A stretch of 64,000 nucleotides of DNA from Agrobacterium salinitolerans. GTDB taxonomy: Bacteria > Pseudomonadota > Alphaproteobacteria > Rhizobiales > Rhizobiaceae. Position 1 is the first letter of the stretch. Each line of letters begins with the position of its first letter. A model generated the notes under the pieces. That model was not told where the DNA came from. It searched no databases and worked only from the letters and a program-made list of their open reading frames with translations. Positions 18,401 through 27,188 of this stretch are shown here, piece after piece. A program made the position numbers and the translations under genes. Location: positions 78,120 through 142,119 of the forward strand of contig NZ_MRDH01000026.1 of the NCBI RefSeq assembly GCF_002008225.1, read 5' to 3'.

Positions 18401-20913
18401 GCATCTTCCAGCCGGTTAAGCGGCAGCAGACGCAAGGCGTCCTCATTTTCGGTTCCCTTGTCGAAACCGATCTTTTCCTCGGTCATATCCACGAAACCGC
18501 GTACCGCCGTCGTGCCATAAGAATGGCCAGCACCTTCCGCACGCTCCTTGAAGAGACCGAGCAGCGGAATGTCGTTTTCACCCTTCACCGACAATGCTTT
18601 TCGATGCCAGTCGACCACCGCCTGCGCGATAACGGCGAAGGTGACGCCGCCGACCGGGGTCTTCACATTGGGGAAATAACGCTTCAGGACGGGATCGTTG
18701 GTATCGAGGAAATTCGGCTCGAAGAACTCACCGCCGATGTAGCTTTCCGCCGTGCACAGGCCGACTTTGCCCATGGTCTTCATCAGCGACTTTTCAGCCG
18801 CCTTGGCGAAGCGCTTGAACGCCTTGTCAGCCTCGGCGCCGAATTTTTCTTCCGCACGGAACTGCACGCCGAGCGGATAGACCGCCGAAGCACCGAAACC
18901 GAGGCCGGCTGCGATTTGATGGGAGGACGAAAACTGCCCGCTTTCGACGATCAGGGAAACGCGCAGCCGCAGGCCTTCCTCAATCAGCCGCTGGTTGATG
19001 GCGGAGACGACCATGATCATCGGCAAAGCCGCACGGGCTGCCGAAACATGCCGGTCGGTGACGACGGCAATGCCGCCTTCCTCCGCCGCGAAAGCCACAA
19101 CTTCATCGCAGAGCCCGTCGATTGCCTGCCGTAGCGCGGCTTCGTTGGCCTCCGCAACATCCAAGACCGGCGAATAGAGCATTTCGAAACGGCGAAGAGG
19201 GGTCTCCGACTGCTCGCGGATGCGCAACATATCGAGATGGGTCAGGATCGGGGAGTGCACGACGATCTGGCGGGCCTTCTTCGCACCGCTGTTCGGCTTC
19301 GCACCGAGGGCGACACGCAACGTCATGCCATCGGCCTCACGAATACTGTCGAGCGGCGGATTGGTGACCTGCGCGAAACGCTGTGAAAAATACTTCGCGA
19401 CGCCGCCTTCCTGATCGGACAGCGCGTTGATGGCATTGCCATATCCCATCGCCGAAATTTTTTCCGCGCCGGAGGCCAGCATCGGGTCCATCAGGAACTT
19501 GAAGCTTTCCTGATTATGCGAATAGGCGACATAACGCTGGTGCCGTTCCAGATCGCCATTGTAACGTAGTGGCGAGCCCTGCTTTTCGGCGGGCACTTCC
19601 GGCAAATCGTCCAGCAAGACACGGGCTTCGCGCAGCAGAGATGAATAATCGCGGCGTGAGGCGAGAAGCTCCAACGCCTCGACGGTGGAAAAGGCACGCC
19701 GCTCGGCGTGGTCGTAATAAAGCATGCCGCCCGCCTCGATACGACCGCGGCGGATGACGCTTTCCGCCGGAAAGGCGATCTGCCCCGCCTCCGACATGAC
19801 GCAGAGATAATCTTTAGTCTCGACGGTGCGTAAAGGGCGCAGGCCGAGGCGATCGAGACGGGCGCCGATGATGTTGCCGTCGCCGAAGATCAGCGCGGCC
19901 GGACCGTCATTCTTCTCCTCATAGAGCGAGAAATATTCCAGCATCGCCTTGACTCCCGGCGACAGGGTGTCGTCGTTTTCCCAGGCAGGCGGCATCATCG
20001 AGACCACGGCGGTGACGAGGTCGAGACCATCCTCCATCACCCGCGCCTGCAATGTCTGGTCCAGACGGCAGCTGTCCGACTGGCCCTTCGGCCTGACGAT
20101 GCTGGCATTCTTCGCCAGCGCCACGGCCGCTTCAGACAGCCGGTTCTTCTTGTCGGTGTTGAGCTCACCATTATGCGCCATCAGGCGAAAGGGCTGCGCC
20201 ATGGAGGGATGCGGATCGGTATTGGTGGAAAACCGCGTGTGGAAATACATCGTATGCACTTCATGGCGCGGATCGGTGAGGTCGCAGAAATAAGGCATGA
20301 CCTCGTGCGAGTTCAGACGCCCTTTGAGCACCTGCGTGCGCGCGCTGAGCGACAGTGGGTAAAAACCGGCGAGATCAGGCACGGTATAGGCCAGCGCTTC
20401 GATGGCGAGCAGCGCCTTGTGGATACGCCAGTCGAATTCGGCAGGGGTGCCGCATTCGGCCGGAGCCGAAAAGACCCATTGCCGGATCGGCAACTGGTAA
20501 CGGATGGCGGCAGGGCGGATGGCCGCGTCATTCACCGGCACGTCGCGGACGATGAGAGTCGAAAACCCCTGCTGCTGCAGCGCGCTGCCGATAATGCCAA
20601 CCGCCTGTTCATGGAAAGACGGGTTCTGCGGCAGGAAAAAATTGCCGACGCCAAACCGGCCGGCCTGCAAGGTATCGTTGCCCGTCAGCTTCTGGAAAAA
20701 GGAGAGCGACAGATCCATCGACACGCCCGCACCGTCACCGACTCCTTCCGCCGACATGCCGCCGCGATGCGGCACGGCACAGAGAGCCTCGTGGCCGCGC
20801 TTCAGCACCTCATGTGTCTGCACGCCGTCCTTGCGGGTGATGAAACCGACGCCACAGCTGCTTTTTTCAAAAGCCGCATCGTAAAGGCCGAATTTTTGCT
20901 CCGTCACGCTCAA
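15412..20913 (-). CDS. GltB-like glutamate synthase large-subunit-related protein, extended C terminus
   Basis: About 1833 residues from a TTG at 20911-20913 with AGGAG seven bases upstream; GTG at 20905-20907 is an alternative. The open frame runs 85 codons further up, but that part is low-complexity and basic. Domains: class II glutaminase (Cys20 in SSCGVGFITRKDG), central domain, FMN-binding synthase domain (about 870-1240: VSPPPHHDTYSIEDLAQLI, INVAGNTGGTGAAAVTSLKY), GXGXG domain (about 1330-1560: GTCNDGVGKSACGGTIVV). The Fe-S region reads KCVMAKNCNIKCPAG, with cysteine spacing x5/x3 where standard GltB has x5/x4. An extra ~220 residues follow the GXGXG domain. Standard GltB is about 1500 residues and pairs with GltD; here the coupled partner is a CysJ-like reductase. 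Confidence 0.85.
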   Translation of the reverse strand: MSVTEQKFGLYDAAFEKSSCGVGFITRKDGVQTHEVLKRGHEALCAVPHRGGMSAEGVGDGAGVSMDLSLSFFQKLTGNDTLQAGRFGVGNFFLPQNPSFHEQAVGIIGSALQQQGFSTLIVRDVPVNDAAIRPAAIRYQLPIRQWVFSAPAECGTPAEFDWRIHKALLAIEALAYTVPDLAGFYPLSLSARTQVLKGRLNSHEVMPYFCDLTDPRHEVHTMYFHTRFSTNTDPHPSMAQPFRLMAHNGELNTDKKNRLSEAAVALAKNASIVRPKGQSDSCRLDQTLQARVMEDGLDLVTAVVSMMPPAWENDDTLSPGVKAMLEYFSLYEEKNDGPAALIFGDGNIIGARLDRLGLRPLRTVETKDYLCVMSEAGQIAFPAESVIRRGRIEAGGMLYYDHAERRAFSTVEALELLASRRDYSSLLREARVLLDDLPEVPAEKQGSPLRYNGDLERHQRYVAYSHNQESFKFLMDPMLASGAEKISAMGYGNAINALSDQEGGVAKYFSQRFAQVTNPPLDSIREADGMTLRVALGAKPNSGAKKARQIVVHSPILTHLDMLRIREQSETPLRRFEMLYSPVLDVAEANEAALRQAIDGLCDEVVAFAAEEGGIAVVTDRHVSAARAALPMIMVVSAINQRLIEEGLRLRVSLIVESGQFSSSHQIAAGLGFGASAVYPLGVQFRAEEKFGAEADKAFKRFAKAAEKSLMKTMGKVGLCTAESYIGGEFFEPNFLDTNDPVLKRYFPNVKTPVGGVTFAVIAQAVVDWHRKALSVKGENDIPLLGLFKERAEGAGHSYGTTAVRGFVDMTEEKIGFDKGTENEDALRLLPLNRLEDAFGLNDAAYYHNSFDRLTPEAIDAFEVTPGYRAFARMMAEERARRPAALRDVLELPADVTFAGSAEDFRREMGRFSRRGNNSFMVRGLLCENAGEGAFRLQLTGPHGHDLARLAALGQSLLDRFGEDIAGHWLEGGALLVQAKGEAFTYLSLIRTAPDSIALETVQKASEITRTLASGAMSHGALVAAAHEAVAHGTNMVGGMSNSGEGGEHISRYGTIRASRIKQFASGRFGVWAGYLADPMLEEIEIKIGQGAKPGEGGQLPSPKVTVEIAAARGGTPGVELVSPPPHHDTYSIEDLAQLIHDAKAARVRVIVKLVSSEGIGTIAVGVAKAGADVINVAGNTGGTGAAAVTSLKYTGRAAEIGIAEVHQALCATGLRAKVLLRCSGAHQTASDVVKSALLGGDSFEFGTTALMMLKCVMAKNCNIKCPAGLTTNQEAFNGDPRALAQYLMNIAHETREILAALGLRSLREARGRSDLLHLLDHPASVGQLDLRAMLAVVEEVKIDSPVYMEKDFGLDDAFIELVRSALMDSKREKIELGGNRFLNNCNKSVGGQLAVDIERMLNHELSDEEADALPAVKRDSRGRRFLEAGSVRIETSGSAGQSFGAFCNDGMVMVHTGTCNDGVGKSACGGTIVVRSPGGGSQEAGGNVLVGNFALFGATGGRTFVEGQAGDRFAVRNSGATAVVEGVGDFACEYMTNGAVLNLGSFGKGFGNGMSGGFVYQYDPYGDLPKKISHDSILLGSITGEDEQAAIHHQAVHQLLAWHVAETGSAKAVWLLENWESEQHNFVYGMPRALLLYQDSDEILKAKPRKELLEELASALTAHQLRKFKLAYRDRKAVLNGRVPGHSETDTEEMYALLNNYTVLSMAQAIALQRVPTAPGPSDPAIEKAVRNLILTEDYALMQRLLKYAREALSDHNDEQLAVMIAAKRLDDYKQALARRNTLSVDSPGTYGWIIQQNRKNIEKIGRLPGFEELFAARAIPDLATASSHRAA

Positions 20914-21256
20914 GGCACTCTCCTCTCGTTGCGCGTTTCGCGCGGCATCGCCGTCTTTCCCGAAACCCGGCGCGTCAGCCGGCACTCTGCGGGCGGAGCC
21001 GCAGGCGACCTGGCTGCTCCTCTTCTTCTGCTTATCGGCGTTTAATGGCGCGAACGGTCGTTTTGCGGCCGACAAACGGCGTGGCGGCGTTGGCCGCTTT
21101 CTCGCAAATAATGATCGTCGTCGTTCGCATCGCGTTCCCTGATGGCCGGCTTTCCGGCGGTGAGGCACACTGAATTACGTCAGTATTGCTTACATAATAT
21201 TTCATGATCGACTGAGTCAAGATTAAAATCGACCTGGCGCAATAAAAAAACAAAAA
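20914..21256 (-). other. Long leader region of the GltB-like / CysJ-like operon
   Basis: About 340 bases lie between the probable promoter area and the TTG start. The minus strand holds a possible short peptide frame (21032-21130), then a hairpin-capable segment (CTGCGG with CCGCAG near 20988-21005) and the ribosome binding site at 20914-20928. An AT-rich area near 21170-21235 on the minus strand is the likely promoter. The layout suggests leader-based control, but no known riboswitch was recognised. Confidence 0.4.
21032..21130 (-). CDS. Possible 32-residue leader peptide upstream of the GltB-like gene
   Basis: A short frame starts at ATG 21128-21130, with AGGGA five bases upstream. It reads MRTTTIIICEKAANAATPFV and ends in a basic tail (KTTVRAIKRR). 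The Thr/Ile run at the start resembles the kind of codon cluster found in attenuator leader peptides. It could equally be chance in a 5' untranslated region; conservation of the peptide in relatives would decide. Confidence 0.25.
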   Translation of the reverse strand: MRTTTIIICEKAANAATPFVGRKTTVRAIKRR

Positions 21257-21286
21257 CGCCGCGAAATCCGACAGGATTCCGCGGCG
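21241..21286 (-). terminator. Rho-independent terminator after the MFS transporter gene
   Basis: Thirteen-base-pair stem (21257-21269 with 21274-21286, one mismatch) and a GACA loop. On the minus strand it is followed by a T-rich run (A-rich 21242-21256 on the plus strand). It ends the MFS gene's transcript just before the GltB-like leader. Confidence 0.85.
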
Positions 21287-21318
21287 CGATGGGTGCAGGG
21301 ATTTTTAAATTGCCCAGA

Positions 21319-22647
21319 TCACTCCGATGGCATGTCCAGCGTGCGGCTGAACCAGAGGGCGATCAGCGTGCAGAGCGCACCCGACATCAGGTAAATGCCG
21401 ACGGCGAAAAGACCGAATTTGGACGAAAATCCGAGCGCGACGAGCGGTGCGAAACCGGCGCCGATCAGCCAGGAAATATCCGAGGTGAGCGATGCGCCGG
21501 TATAGCGGTACTCACGGCTGAAGCGGGAAGCAAGCGCGCCGCCCGCCTGACCGAAGGACAGGCCAAGCAGAGAAAAGCCGATTAGGACGAAGAGATAGCG
21601 GCCAATATCGCCCGAACTCAGGAGAACGGGTGCCACGAGGCTGAAGAGCCCGATCAGCACGGCCGCAACAGCCAGAAGCTTCCGCCGGCCGATCCGGTCG
21701 GCCAGAATGCCCGAAACCACGATCATGCCGCCGGCGATGATGGCGCTGACGAATTGCACGAACAGGAAGTCCGACACACGCTGGCTGGTGTTGAGCGAAA
21801 CCCAACTCAGCGGAAAGACCGTGACGAGATGAAAGAGCGCAAAGCTCGCCAGCGGCACGAAGGCACCCGTGACCACCACCGGAAACTGTGAACGTAGCAT
21901 CTTGAACATGGGGCGCGGTTCCAGTTCGTGCTGCTCCAGCATGGCCTGGAATTCCGGCGTCACGATCATGCGAAGGCGGGCAAAGAGCGCGAGAACATTC
22001 AGCGCTAGCGCCACGAAGAACGGGAAACGCCAGCCCCAGGCGAGGAATTCCGCGTTGGAAAGCTGCGTCACGAAGACGATGAAGAAGGCGCTGGCGAGAC
22101 CGAACCCCATGGCCGCACCGATCTGCGGCATCATGGCGTACCATCCGCGCTGCTTCTGCGGTGCATTCATGGCGAGCAGCGAGACGAGACCGTCCCATGC
22201 GCCGCCCAGACCAAGACCCTGACCGATACGGAATACAGCCAGCATGACCGGCGCGAGCATGCCCGCTTCCGCATAGGACGGAAGGAAGCTGATCGCCATC
22301 GTGGAACCACAGAGCGTGAAGAGGGCAGCCATCAACTTAACGGCGCGCCCGAACTTTCGGTCTATCTGGAGGAAGATCAGCGAACCGATCGGCCTTGCGA
22401 TAAAGGCCAATGAGAAAACCGCGAAGGAATAGAGCGTGGCCGTTAGCGGATCGACGAAGGAAAAGAAGACGTGGGGGAAAACGAGCGCGGAGGCGATGGC
22501 GTAGATGAAAAAGTCAAAAAACTCCGTCATTCTCGCGAGAATGACTGCAATCGTGATGCGATCCGGATCGACCTTGACGGGACCGGCCCCATGTCCGTTC
22601 GCTTCCGGCGCCTGCCCAAAGGATGGAGCAGCATTCGTATAACTCAT
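21319..22647 (-). CDS. MFS transporter of the metabolite:H+ symporter (MHS) type
   Basis: 442 residues with about 12 hydrophobic helices. MHS-type features: MTEFFDFFIYAIASALVFPHVFF in helix 1 (the WYDFF-like motif), RPIGSLIFLQIDRKFGRAVKL after helix 2-3 (the G-x-x-x-D-R-x-G-R MFS motif) and FRIGQGLGLGGAWDGLVSLLAM near 140, similar to the GEFGGA motif of the KgtP/ProP/ShiA group. It likely co-transports a dicarboxylate, aromatic acid or similar small metabolite with protons. It is transcribed in the same direction as the GltB-like operon but ends in its own terminator. The substrate is not evident. Confidence 0.87.
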   Translation of the reverse strand: MSYTNAAPSFGQAPEANGHGAGPVKVDPDRITIAVILARMTEFFDFFIYAIASALVFPHVFFSFVDPLTATLYSFAVFSLAFIARPIGSLIFLQIDRKFGRAVKLMAALFTLCGSTMAISFLPSYAEAGMLAPVMLAVFRIGQGLGLGGAWDGLVSLLAMNAPQKQRGWYAMMPQIGAAMGFGLASAFFIVFVTQLSNAEFLAWGWRFPFFVALALNVLALFARLRMIVTPEFQAMLEQHELEPRPMFKMLRSQFPVVVTGAFVPLASFALFHLVTVFPLSWVSLNTSQRVSDFLFVQFVSAIIAGGMIVVSGILADRIGRRKLLAVAAVLIGLFSLVAPVLLSSGDIGRYLFVLIGFSLLGLSFGQAGGALASRFSREYRYTGASLTSDISWLIGAGFAPLVALGFSSKFGLFAVGIYLMSGALCTLIALWFSRTLDMPSE

Positions 22648-22946
22648 AATATCCCTCCTGCGTCATGGACGAACCATTTCCTGTAACGCGCCGGCTCCTC
22701 ATCCGTTGCGTTACGATGCGACGGATTGTCACACGCACCCTACGTAACGTCAATTGAAGTTTGGCAATAAAGGGTTGCCCAGTCAGCCGACCATGCGATA
22801 ATGCACGGGCTCCGTCCTAAACGCAGCACTGCCCGAGACATGGTGCATCGCGAAGGTTTCGCTGCACCGCGACAATATACCTCATTCTAAAAATGATGTT
22901 CGGCAATTATTCGCGGCATAATCCAAACTGTACGAGTTCAAAGAAC
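22648..22946. other. Divergent promoter region between the MFS transporter and cyoA
   Basis: 299 bases without a gene. Near the MFS side the sequence CGTTACG (22709-22715) and CGTAACG (22743-22749) form a spaced inverted repeat that could be an operator for the transporter. The cyoA side is AT-rich close to 22873-22895. I see no clear Fnr or other known box. Confidence 0.35.
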
Positions 22947-24026
22947 GTGCGCACGATCAAAAAAATCCTATCCGCCCTTCTGGCAATCCCGGCTCTGCTG
23001 CTGCTCAGCGGCTGCAACCTCGTCGTCATGAACCCTTCGGGCGACATCGCGATCCAGCAGCGCGATCTTATCATCACGTCCACGGTTCTGATGCTGCTGA
23101 TCATCGTCCCGGTCATTGCCCTGACGCTGTTCTTCGCATGGAAGTATCGCGAATCAGGGAAGGCTGAGGATTACGATCCCGAGTGGCACCACTCCACCCG
23201 CCTGGAAATGGTGATCTGGTCGGCTCCGGTCGCCATCATCCTGATGCTCGGCACCGTGACCTGGATTTCCACGCACCGTCTCGACCCCTATCGCCCGCTG
23301 GAGCGTATCGACGAGAACCGCCAGGTGACCGCCGACACCAAGCCTATCACGGTAGAAGTGGTGGCCATGGACTGGAAGTGGCTGTTCTTCTATCCCGACC
23401 TCGGCATTGGCAGCGTCAATGAATTCGCCGCTCCGGTCGATGTTCCCATCAATTTTAAGATCACCGGCACGACGGCGATGAACTCCTTCTTCGTTCCCGC
23501 GCTCGCCGGCCAGATCTACGCCATGGGCGGCATGCAGACGAAGCTGCACGCGGTCATCAACAAGGAAGGCGTTTATGACGGCTTCTCGGCCAATTTCTCC
23601 GGCCCCGGTTTCTCGCACATGCGCTTCAAGTTCCATGGCCTGAGCCAGCAGGGCTTCGATCAGTGGGTGGCGAAGGCGAAAGAAAGCGGCAAGGGCTTCG
23701 GCCGTCAGGAATATCTGGAATTCGCCAAGCCTTCCGAACGCGAACCGGTACAATATTTCGCTTCGGTCGATCCCGAACTCTACAGCGCCATCCTCAACCG
23801 CTGCGTCGAGCCGAACAAGCTCTGCATGCGTGACATGATGCATATCGACGCCAATGGCGGCGGCGGCAAGGAAGGCATCGATATCGCCAAGGCGCTGAAT
23901 TCCGTCGTCTGCACGCCGCTTGCGCCCTTTGGCGTCGCCAGCGGCCCCCAATCCACTCCGGCTGCGCTCGAAGGCCAGACTTTCGAACCTGCGGCGCTGC
24001 CGGAAACGAAACAAGTCGCTGGCTGA
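22947..24026 (+). CDS. cyoA: CyoA, quinol oxidase subunit II (lipoprotein)
   Basis: 359 residues from a GTG at 22947 that gives a clean lipoprotein signal (VRTIKKILSALLAIPALLLLSGC); an ATG at 22893 would lengthen the N region by 18 residues. Two membrane helices follow (near 40-62 and 85-105), then the cupredoxin domain: WKWLFFYPDLGIGSVNEFAAP and TGTTAMNSFFVPALAGQIYAMGGM. The CuA ligands of cytochrome c oxidases (C-x3-C pair) are absent, which identifies a quinol oxidase. It is a subunit of a proton-pumping haem-copper terminal oxidase in the inner membrane and heads cyoABCD-SURF1. Confidence 0.93.
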   Translation: MRTIKKILSALLAIPALLLLSGCNLVVMNPSGDIAIQQRDLIITSTVLMLLIIVPVIALTLFFAWKYRESGKAEDYDPEWHHSTRLEMVIWSAPVAIILMLGTVTWISTHRLDPYRPLERIDENRQVTADTKPITVEVVAMDWKWLFFYPDLGIGSVNEFAAPVDVPINFKITGTTAMNSFFVPALAGQIYAMGGMQTKLHAVINKEGVYDGFSANFSGPGFSHMRFKFHGLSQQGFDQWVAKAKESGKGFGRQEYLEFAKPSEREPVQYFASVDPELYSAILNRCVEPNKLCMRDMMHIDANGGGGKEGIDIAKALNSVVCTPLAPFGVASGPQSTPAALEGQTFEPAALPETKQVAG

Positions 24027-24102
24027 CGGATACGTCCCGGCATTATGCGGCGCGGCCAATGGCTGCGCCGATCTTATGTCTTAGAATCGCAAGAGGCTAA
24101 AA

Positions 24103-26106
24103 ATGATCGTCAATTCCGATCAAACGTCGTTCCTGTTCGGGAAGCTGACATGGGAGTCCATCCCGCTTCACGAGCCCATTCTTGTCGCGACCTTCGCGGC
24201 CGTGGCTCTGGGCGGTATCGCCGTCGTCGGCGCCCTCACCTATTTCCGCCTCTGGGGCTATCTCTGGAACGAATGGTTCACGAGCATCGATCACAAGAAG
24301 ATCGGTATCATGTACATCATTCTGGCGCTGGTCATGCTGCTGCGCGGTTTCGCCGATGCGATCATGATGCGCGTCCAGCAGGCGATCGCGTCGGGCGGAT
24401 CGGAGGGTTACCTTCCGCCGCACCATTACGACCAGATCTTCACGGCCCACGGCGTCATCATGATCTTCTTCATGGCCATGCCGATGATCACGGGTCTGAT
24501 GAACTTCGTCGTGCCGCTACAGATCGGCGCCCGCGACGTTTCGTTCCCCTTCCTCAACAACTTCTCCTTCTGGATGACCACGGCCGGCGCCGTCATCACC
24601 ATGATCTCGCTGTTCATCGGTGAATATGCGCAGACCGGCTGGCTGGCCTATCCGCCGCTCTCCGGCATTGATGGAAGCCCCGGGGTCGGGGTCGATTATT
24701 ATATCTGGGGTCTGCAGATCGCCGGTGTGGGAACGACGCTATCGGGCATCAACCTGATCGTGACAATTATCAAGATGCGCGCGCCTGGCATGACCATGAT
24801 GCGCCTGCCGATCTTCGTGTGGACATCGCTGTGTTCGAACATCCTGATCGTGGCCTCCTTCCCGATCCTGACTGGCACGCTGGCACTTCTCACCCTCGAC
24901 CGTTACGTTGGCACCAATTTCTTCACCAACGATCTCGGCGGCAATCCGATGATGTATGTCAACCTCATCTGGATCTGGGGCCATCCCGAAGTTTACATCC
25001 TGGTGCTGCCCGCATTCGGCGTATTCTCGGAAATCGTTTCCACGTTCTCCCGCAAGCGCCTCTTCGGTTATGCCTCGATGGTTTATGCGACGGGTGTCAT
25101 CACCATCCTTGCCTACATCGTGTGGCTGCACCATTTCTTCACCATGGGGTCCGGCGCGAGCGTCAACGCTTTCTTCGGCATCACCACAATGATCATTTCG
25201 ATCCCGACCGGCGCGAAGATCTTCAACTGGCTCTTCACCATGTATAAGGGCCGCATCAATTTCGACGTTCCGATGCTCTGGACGATCGGCTTCATGATCA
25301 CCTTCGTCATCGGCGGCATGACCGGCGTTCTTCTTGCCGTTCCGCCGGCGGATTTCGTGCTGCACAACTCGCTGTTCCTCATCGCCCACTTCCACAACAC
25401 CATCATCGGTGGCGTCGTGTTCGGTGTGCTTGCGGGCATCGTTTACTGGTTCCCGAAAGCCTTCGGTTACCGGCTCGATCCGTTCTGGGGCAAGCTGTCC
25501 TTCTGGTTCTGGTTCATCGGCTTCTATTTCGCCTTCATGCCGCTCTATATTCTCGGCCTGATGGGCATCACCCGCCGCCTCAGCCAGTTTGAAGACAATT
25601 CGCTACAGATCTGGTTCGTCATCGCCGCCTTCGGCGCCTTCCTGATCGCGCTCGGCATCGCCTCCTTCGTCATTCAGCTCATCGTCAGCTTCCTCAATCG
25701 CGAAAAGCTGCGTGACGTGACCGGCGACCCCTATAATGGCCGTACGCTGGAATGGTCGACGTCTTCGCCGCCGCCCGCCTACAACTTCGCCTTCACGCCG
25801 GTCATTCACGACGTGGATGCCTGGGCGGATATGAAGAAGCGCGGTTACAGCCGTCCCAAGGAAGGTTTCATTCCGATCCATATGCCGAAGAACACCGGCG
25901 CAGGCGTCATCATCAGCGCCATCAGCGTCGTCCTCGGCTTCGCCCTGGTGTGGCATATCTGGTGGCTTGCCGCCCTTTCGATGCTCGCCATCATTGCAGT
26001 CTCGATTGCCCACACCTTCAACTACAACCGCGAATACTACATTCCGGCTTCCGACGTTTCGACTGTCGAGGCTGAACGTACAAAGCTGCTTGCAGAACAG
26101 GCGTAA
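24103..26106 (+). CDS. cyoB: CyoB, quinol oxidase subunit I
   Basis: 667 residues, the catalytic haem-copper subunit with about 15 membrane helices. Ligand segments are visible: [23 protein letters not shown] (low-spin haem His), [21 protein letters not shown] (CuB His with the cross-linked Tyr), [14 protein letters not shown] (two CuB His) and [17 protein letters not shown] (high- and low-spin haem His). It reduces O2 to water with electrons from ubiquinol and pumps protons. It follows cyoA by 76 bases and precedes cyoC by five. Confidence 0.95.
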   Translation: MIVNSDQTSFLFGKLTWESIPLHEPILVATFAAVALGGIAVVGALTYFRLWGYLWNEWFTSIDHKKIGIMYIILALVMLLRGFADAIMMRVQQAIASGGSEGYLPPHHYDQIFTAHGVIMIFFMAMPMITGLMNFVVPLQIGARDVSFPFLNNFSFWMTTAGAVITMISLFIGEYAQTGWLAYPPLSGIDGSPGVGVDYYIWGLQIAGVGTTLSGINLIVTIIKMRAPGMTMMRLPIFVWTSLCSNILIVASFPILTGTLALLTLDRYVGTNFFTNDLGGNPMMYVNLIWIWGHPEVYILVLPAFGVFSEIVSTFSRKRLFGYASMVYATGVITILAYIVWLHHFFTMGSGASVNAFFGITTMIISIPTGAKIFNWLFTMYKGRINFDVPMLWTIGFMITFVIGGMTGVLLAVPPADFVLHNSLFLIAHFHNTIIGGVVFGVLAGIVYWFPKAFGYRLDPFWGKLSFWFWFIGFYFAFMPLYILGLMGITRRLSQFEDNSLQIWFVIAAFGAFLIALGIASFVIQLIVSFLNREKLRDVTGDPYNGRTLEWSTSSPPPAYNFAFTPVIHDVDAWADMKKRGYSRPKEGFIPIHMPKNTGAGVIISAISVVLGFALVWHIWWLAALSMLAIIAVSIAHTFNYNREYYIPASDVSTVEAERTKLLAEQA

Positions 26107-26111
26107 CGAAT

Positions 26112-26738
26112 ATGGCTCATGCACCTGCACAAAGCGCCAGCGGCGCTGAACCACCGGTCTTCTACCTGAAAGAAGACCATCACCCGGAGAATGGCACCTC
26201 GCTGGGCTTCTGGCTCTACCTGATGAGCGACTGCCTCATCTTCGCGACGCTGTTTGCCACCTATGCCGTTGTCGGCCGCAGCTATGCGGCCGGTCCTTCG
26301 GGTGCGGACCTGTTTGATCTCAAGCTGGTCGCCATCAATACCGGCTTCCTGCTTTTCTCCTCCATCACCTATGGCTTTGCCATGCTGGAAATGGAAAAGC
26401 AGAAGGTAAAGGCCACGCTGGTCTGGCTGGGTGTGACCGGCCTCTTCGGCCTCGCCTTCCTCGCCGTCGAACTCTACGAGTTCCACCACCTGATCGCGGA
26501 AGGTGCGGGCCCGCAGCGTTCGGCGTTCCTGTCGGCCTTCTTCGCGCTGGTCGGCACGCACGGCCTGCACGTCACCTTCGGCATCATCTGGCTCGTCACG
26601 CTGATGTTCCAGGTCGGCAAACATGGCCTCATCGCGGCGAACAAGCGCCGCCTGATGTGCCTGTCGATGTTCTGGCACTTCCTTGACGTCATATGGATCG
26701 GCGTCTTCTCCTTCGTTTACCTCATGGGAGTTCTTTGA
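26112..26738 (+). CDS. cyoC: CyoC, quinol oxidase subunit III
   Basis: 208 residues with five hydrophobic helices. It has the subunit III pattern: SLGFWLYLMSDCLIFATLFATYAVV near residue 30, GLFGLAFLAVELYEFHHLI near 110 and MFWHFLDVIWIGVFSFVYLMG at the C terminus. Its stop overlaps the cyoD start as TGATG. It stabilises the oxidase core and the proton entry side. Confidence 0.94.
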   Translation: MAHAPAQSASGAEPPVFYLKEDHHPENGTSLGFWLYLMSDCLIFATLFATYAVVGRSYAAGPSGADLFDLKLVAINTGFLLFSSITYGFAMLEMEKQKVKATLVWLGVTGLFGLAFLAVELYEFHHLIAEGAGPQRSAFLSAFFALVGTHGLHVTFGIIWLVTLMFQVGKHGLIAANKRRLMCLSMFWHFLDVIWIGVFSFVYLMGVL

Positions 26739-27133
26739 TGAGTTCCGAAGCACACGCACATCACGACGCGCATGGCGACGACCATCATCACCATGATGGT
26801 GCGAGCCACGGCACCTTCAAGAGCTACATGATCGGCTTCGTCTTGTCGGTCATCCTGACGGCGATCCCCTTCTGGCTGGTCATGGGCGACGTTCTTGAAA
26901 ACAAGACCCTGCTGGTCATCGCCATCATGGGTCTCGGCGTCATCCAGATCTTCGTTCACATGATCTACTTCCTGCACATGGACACCAAGTCAGAAGGCGG
27001 CTGGACCTTCATGGCGCTGATCTTCACCGTCGTGGTGCTCCTGATCACGCTCTCCGGCTCGCTCTGGGTCATGTACAACATGAACAAGAACATGATGCCG
27101 CTGCACATCGAGGATGTGAAAAACCTGCCCTGA
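26738..27133 (+). CDS. cyoD: CyoD, quinol oxidase subunit IV
   Basis: 131 residues from the ATG overlapping the cyoC stop. A His-rich N terminus (HAHHDAHGDDHHHHDGASHG) precedes three membrane helices: SYMIGFVLSVILTAIPFWLVM, LLVIAIMGLGVIQIFVHMIYFLHMD and FMALIFTVVVLLITLSGSLWVMYNMN. The YFLHM segment is a CyoD hallmark. The His-rich tail is longer than in E. coli and might bind metal, but that is inference. Confidence 0.93.
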   Translation: MSSEAHAHHDAHGDDHHHHDGASHGTFKSYMIGFVLSVILTAIPFWLVMGDVLENKTLLVIAIMGLGVIQIFVHMIYFLHMDTKSEGGWTFMALIFTVVVLLITLSGSLWVMYNMNKNMMPLHIEDVKNLP

Positions 27134-27147
27134 GCAGCATAGACCAA

Positions 27148-27173
27148 CGGCCTGCCGGGTTTCCGGCGGGCCG
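27148..27173 (+). terminator. GC-rich hairpin after cyoD
   Basis: Eleven-base-pair stem (27148-27158 with 27163-27173, one G-U wobble) and a GTTT loop, followed by CTTTCGC. The T content after it is weak, so it may terminate only partly or protect the cyoABCD message. Confidence 0.5.
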
Positions 27174-27188
27174 CTTTCGCGCCAACAC

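Noticed and set aside
15853..19134. A 1093-codon open frame on the plus strand opposite the GltB-like gene
   Set aside because: It is the antisense shadow of a high-GC gene. The translation is low-complexity and matches no family, while the minus strand carries clear catalytic motifs.
20914..21168. An 85-codon N-terminal extension of the GltB-like protein
   Set aside because: It is basic and low-complexity, has no ribosome binding site, and would push the glutaminase cysteine far from the N terminus. The TTG at 20913 has AGGAG at proper distance.
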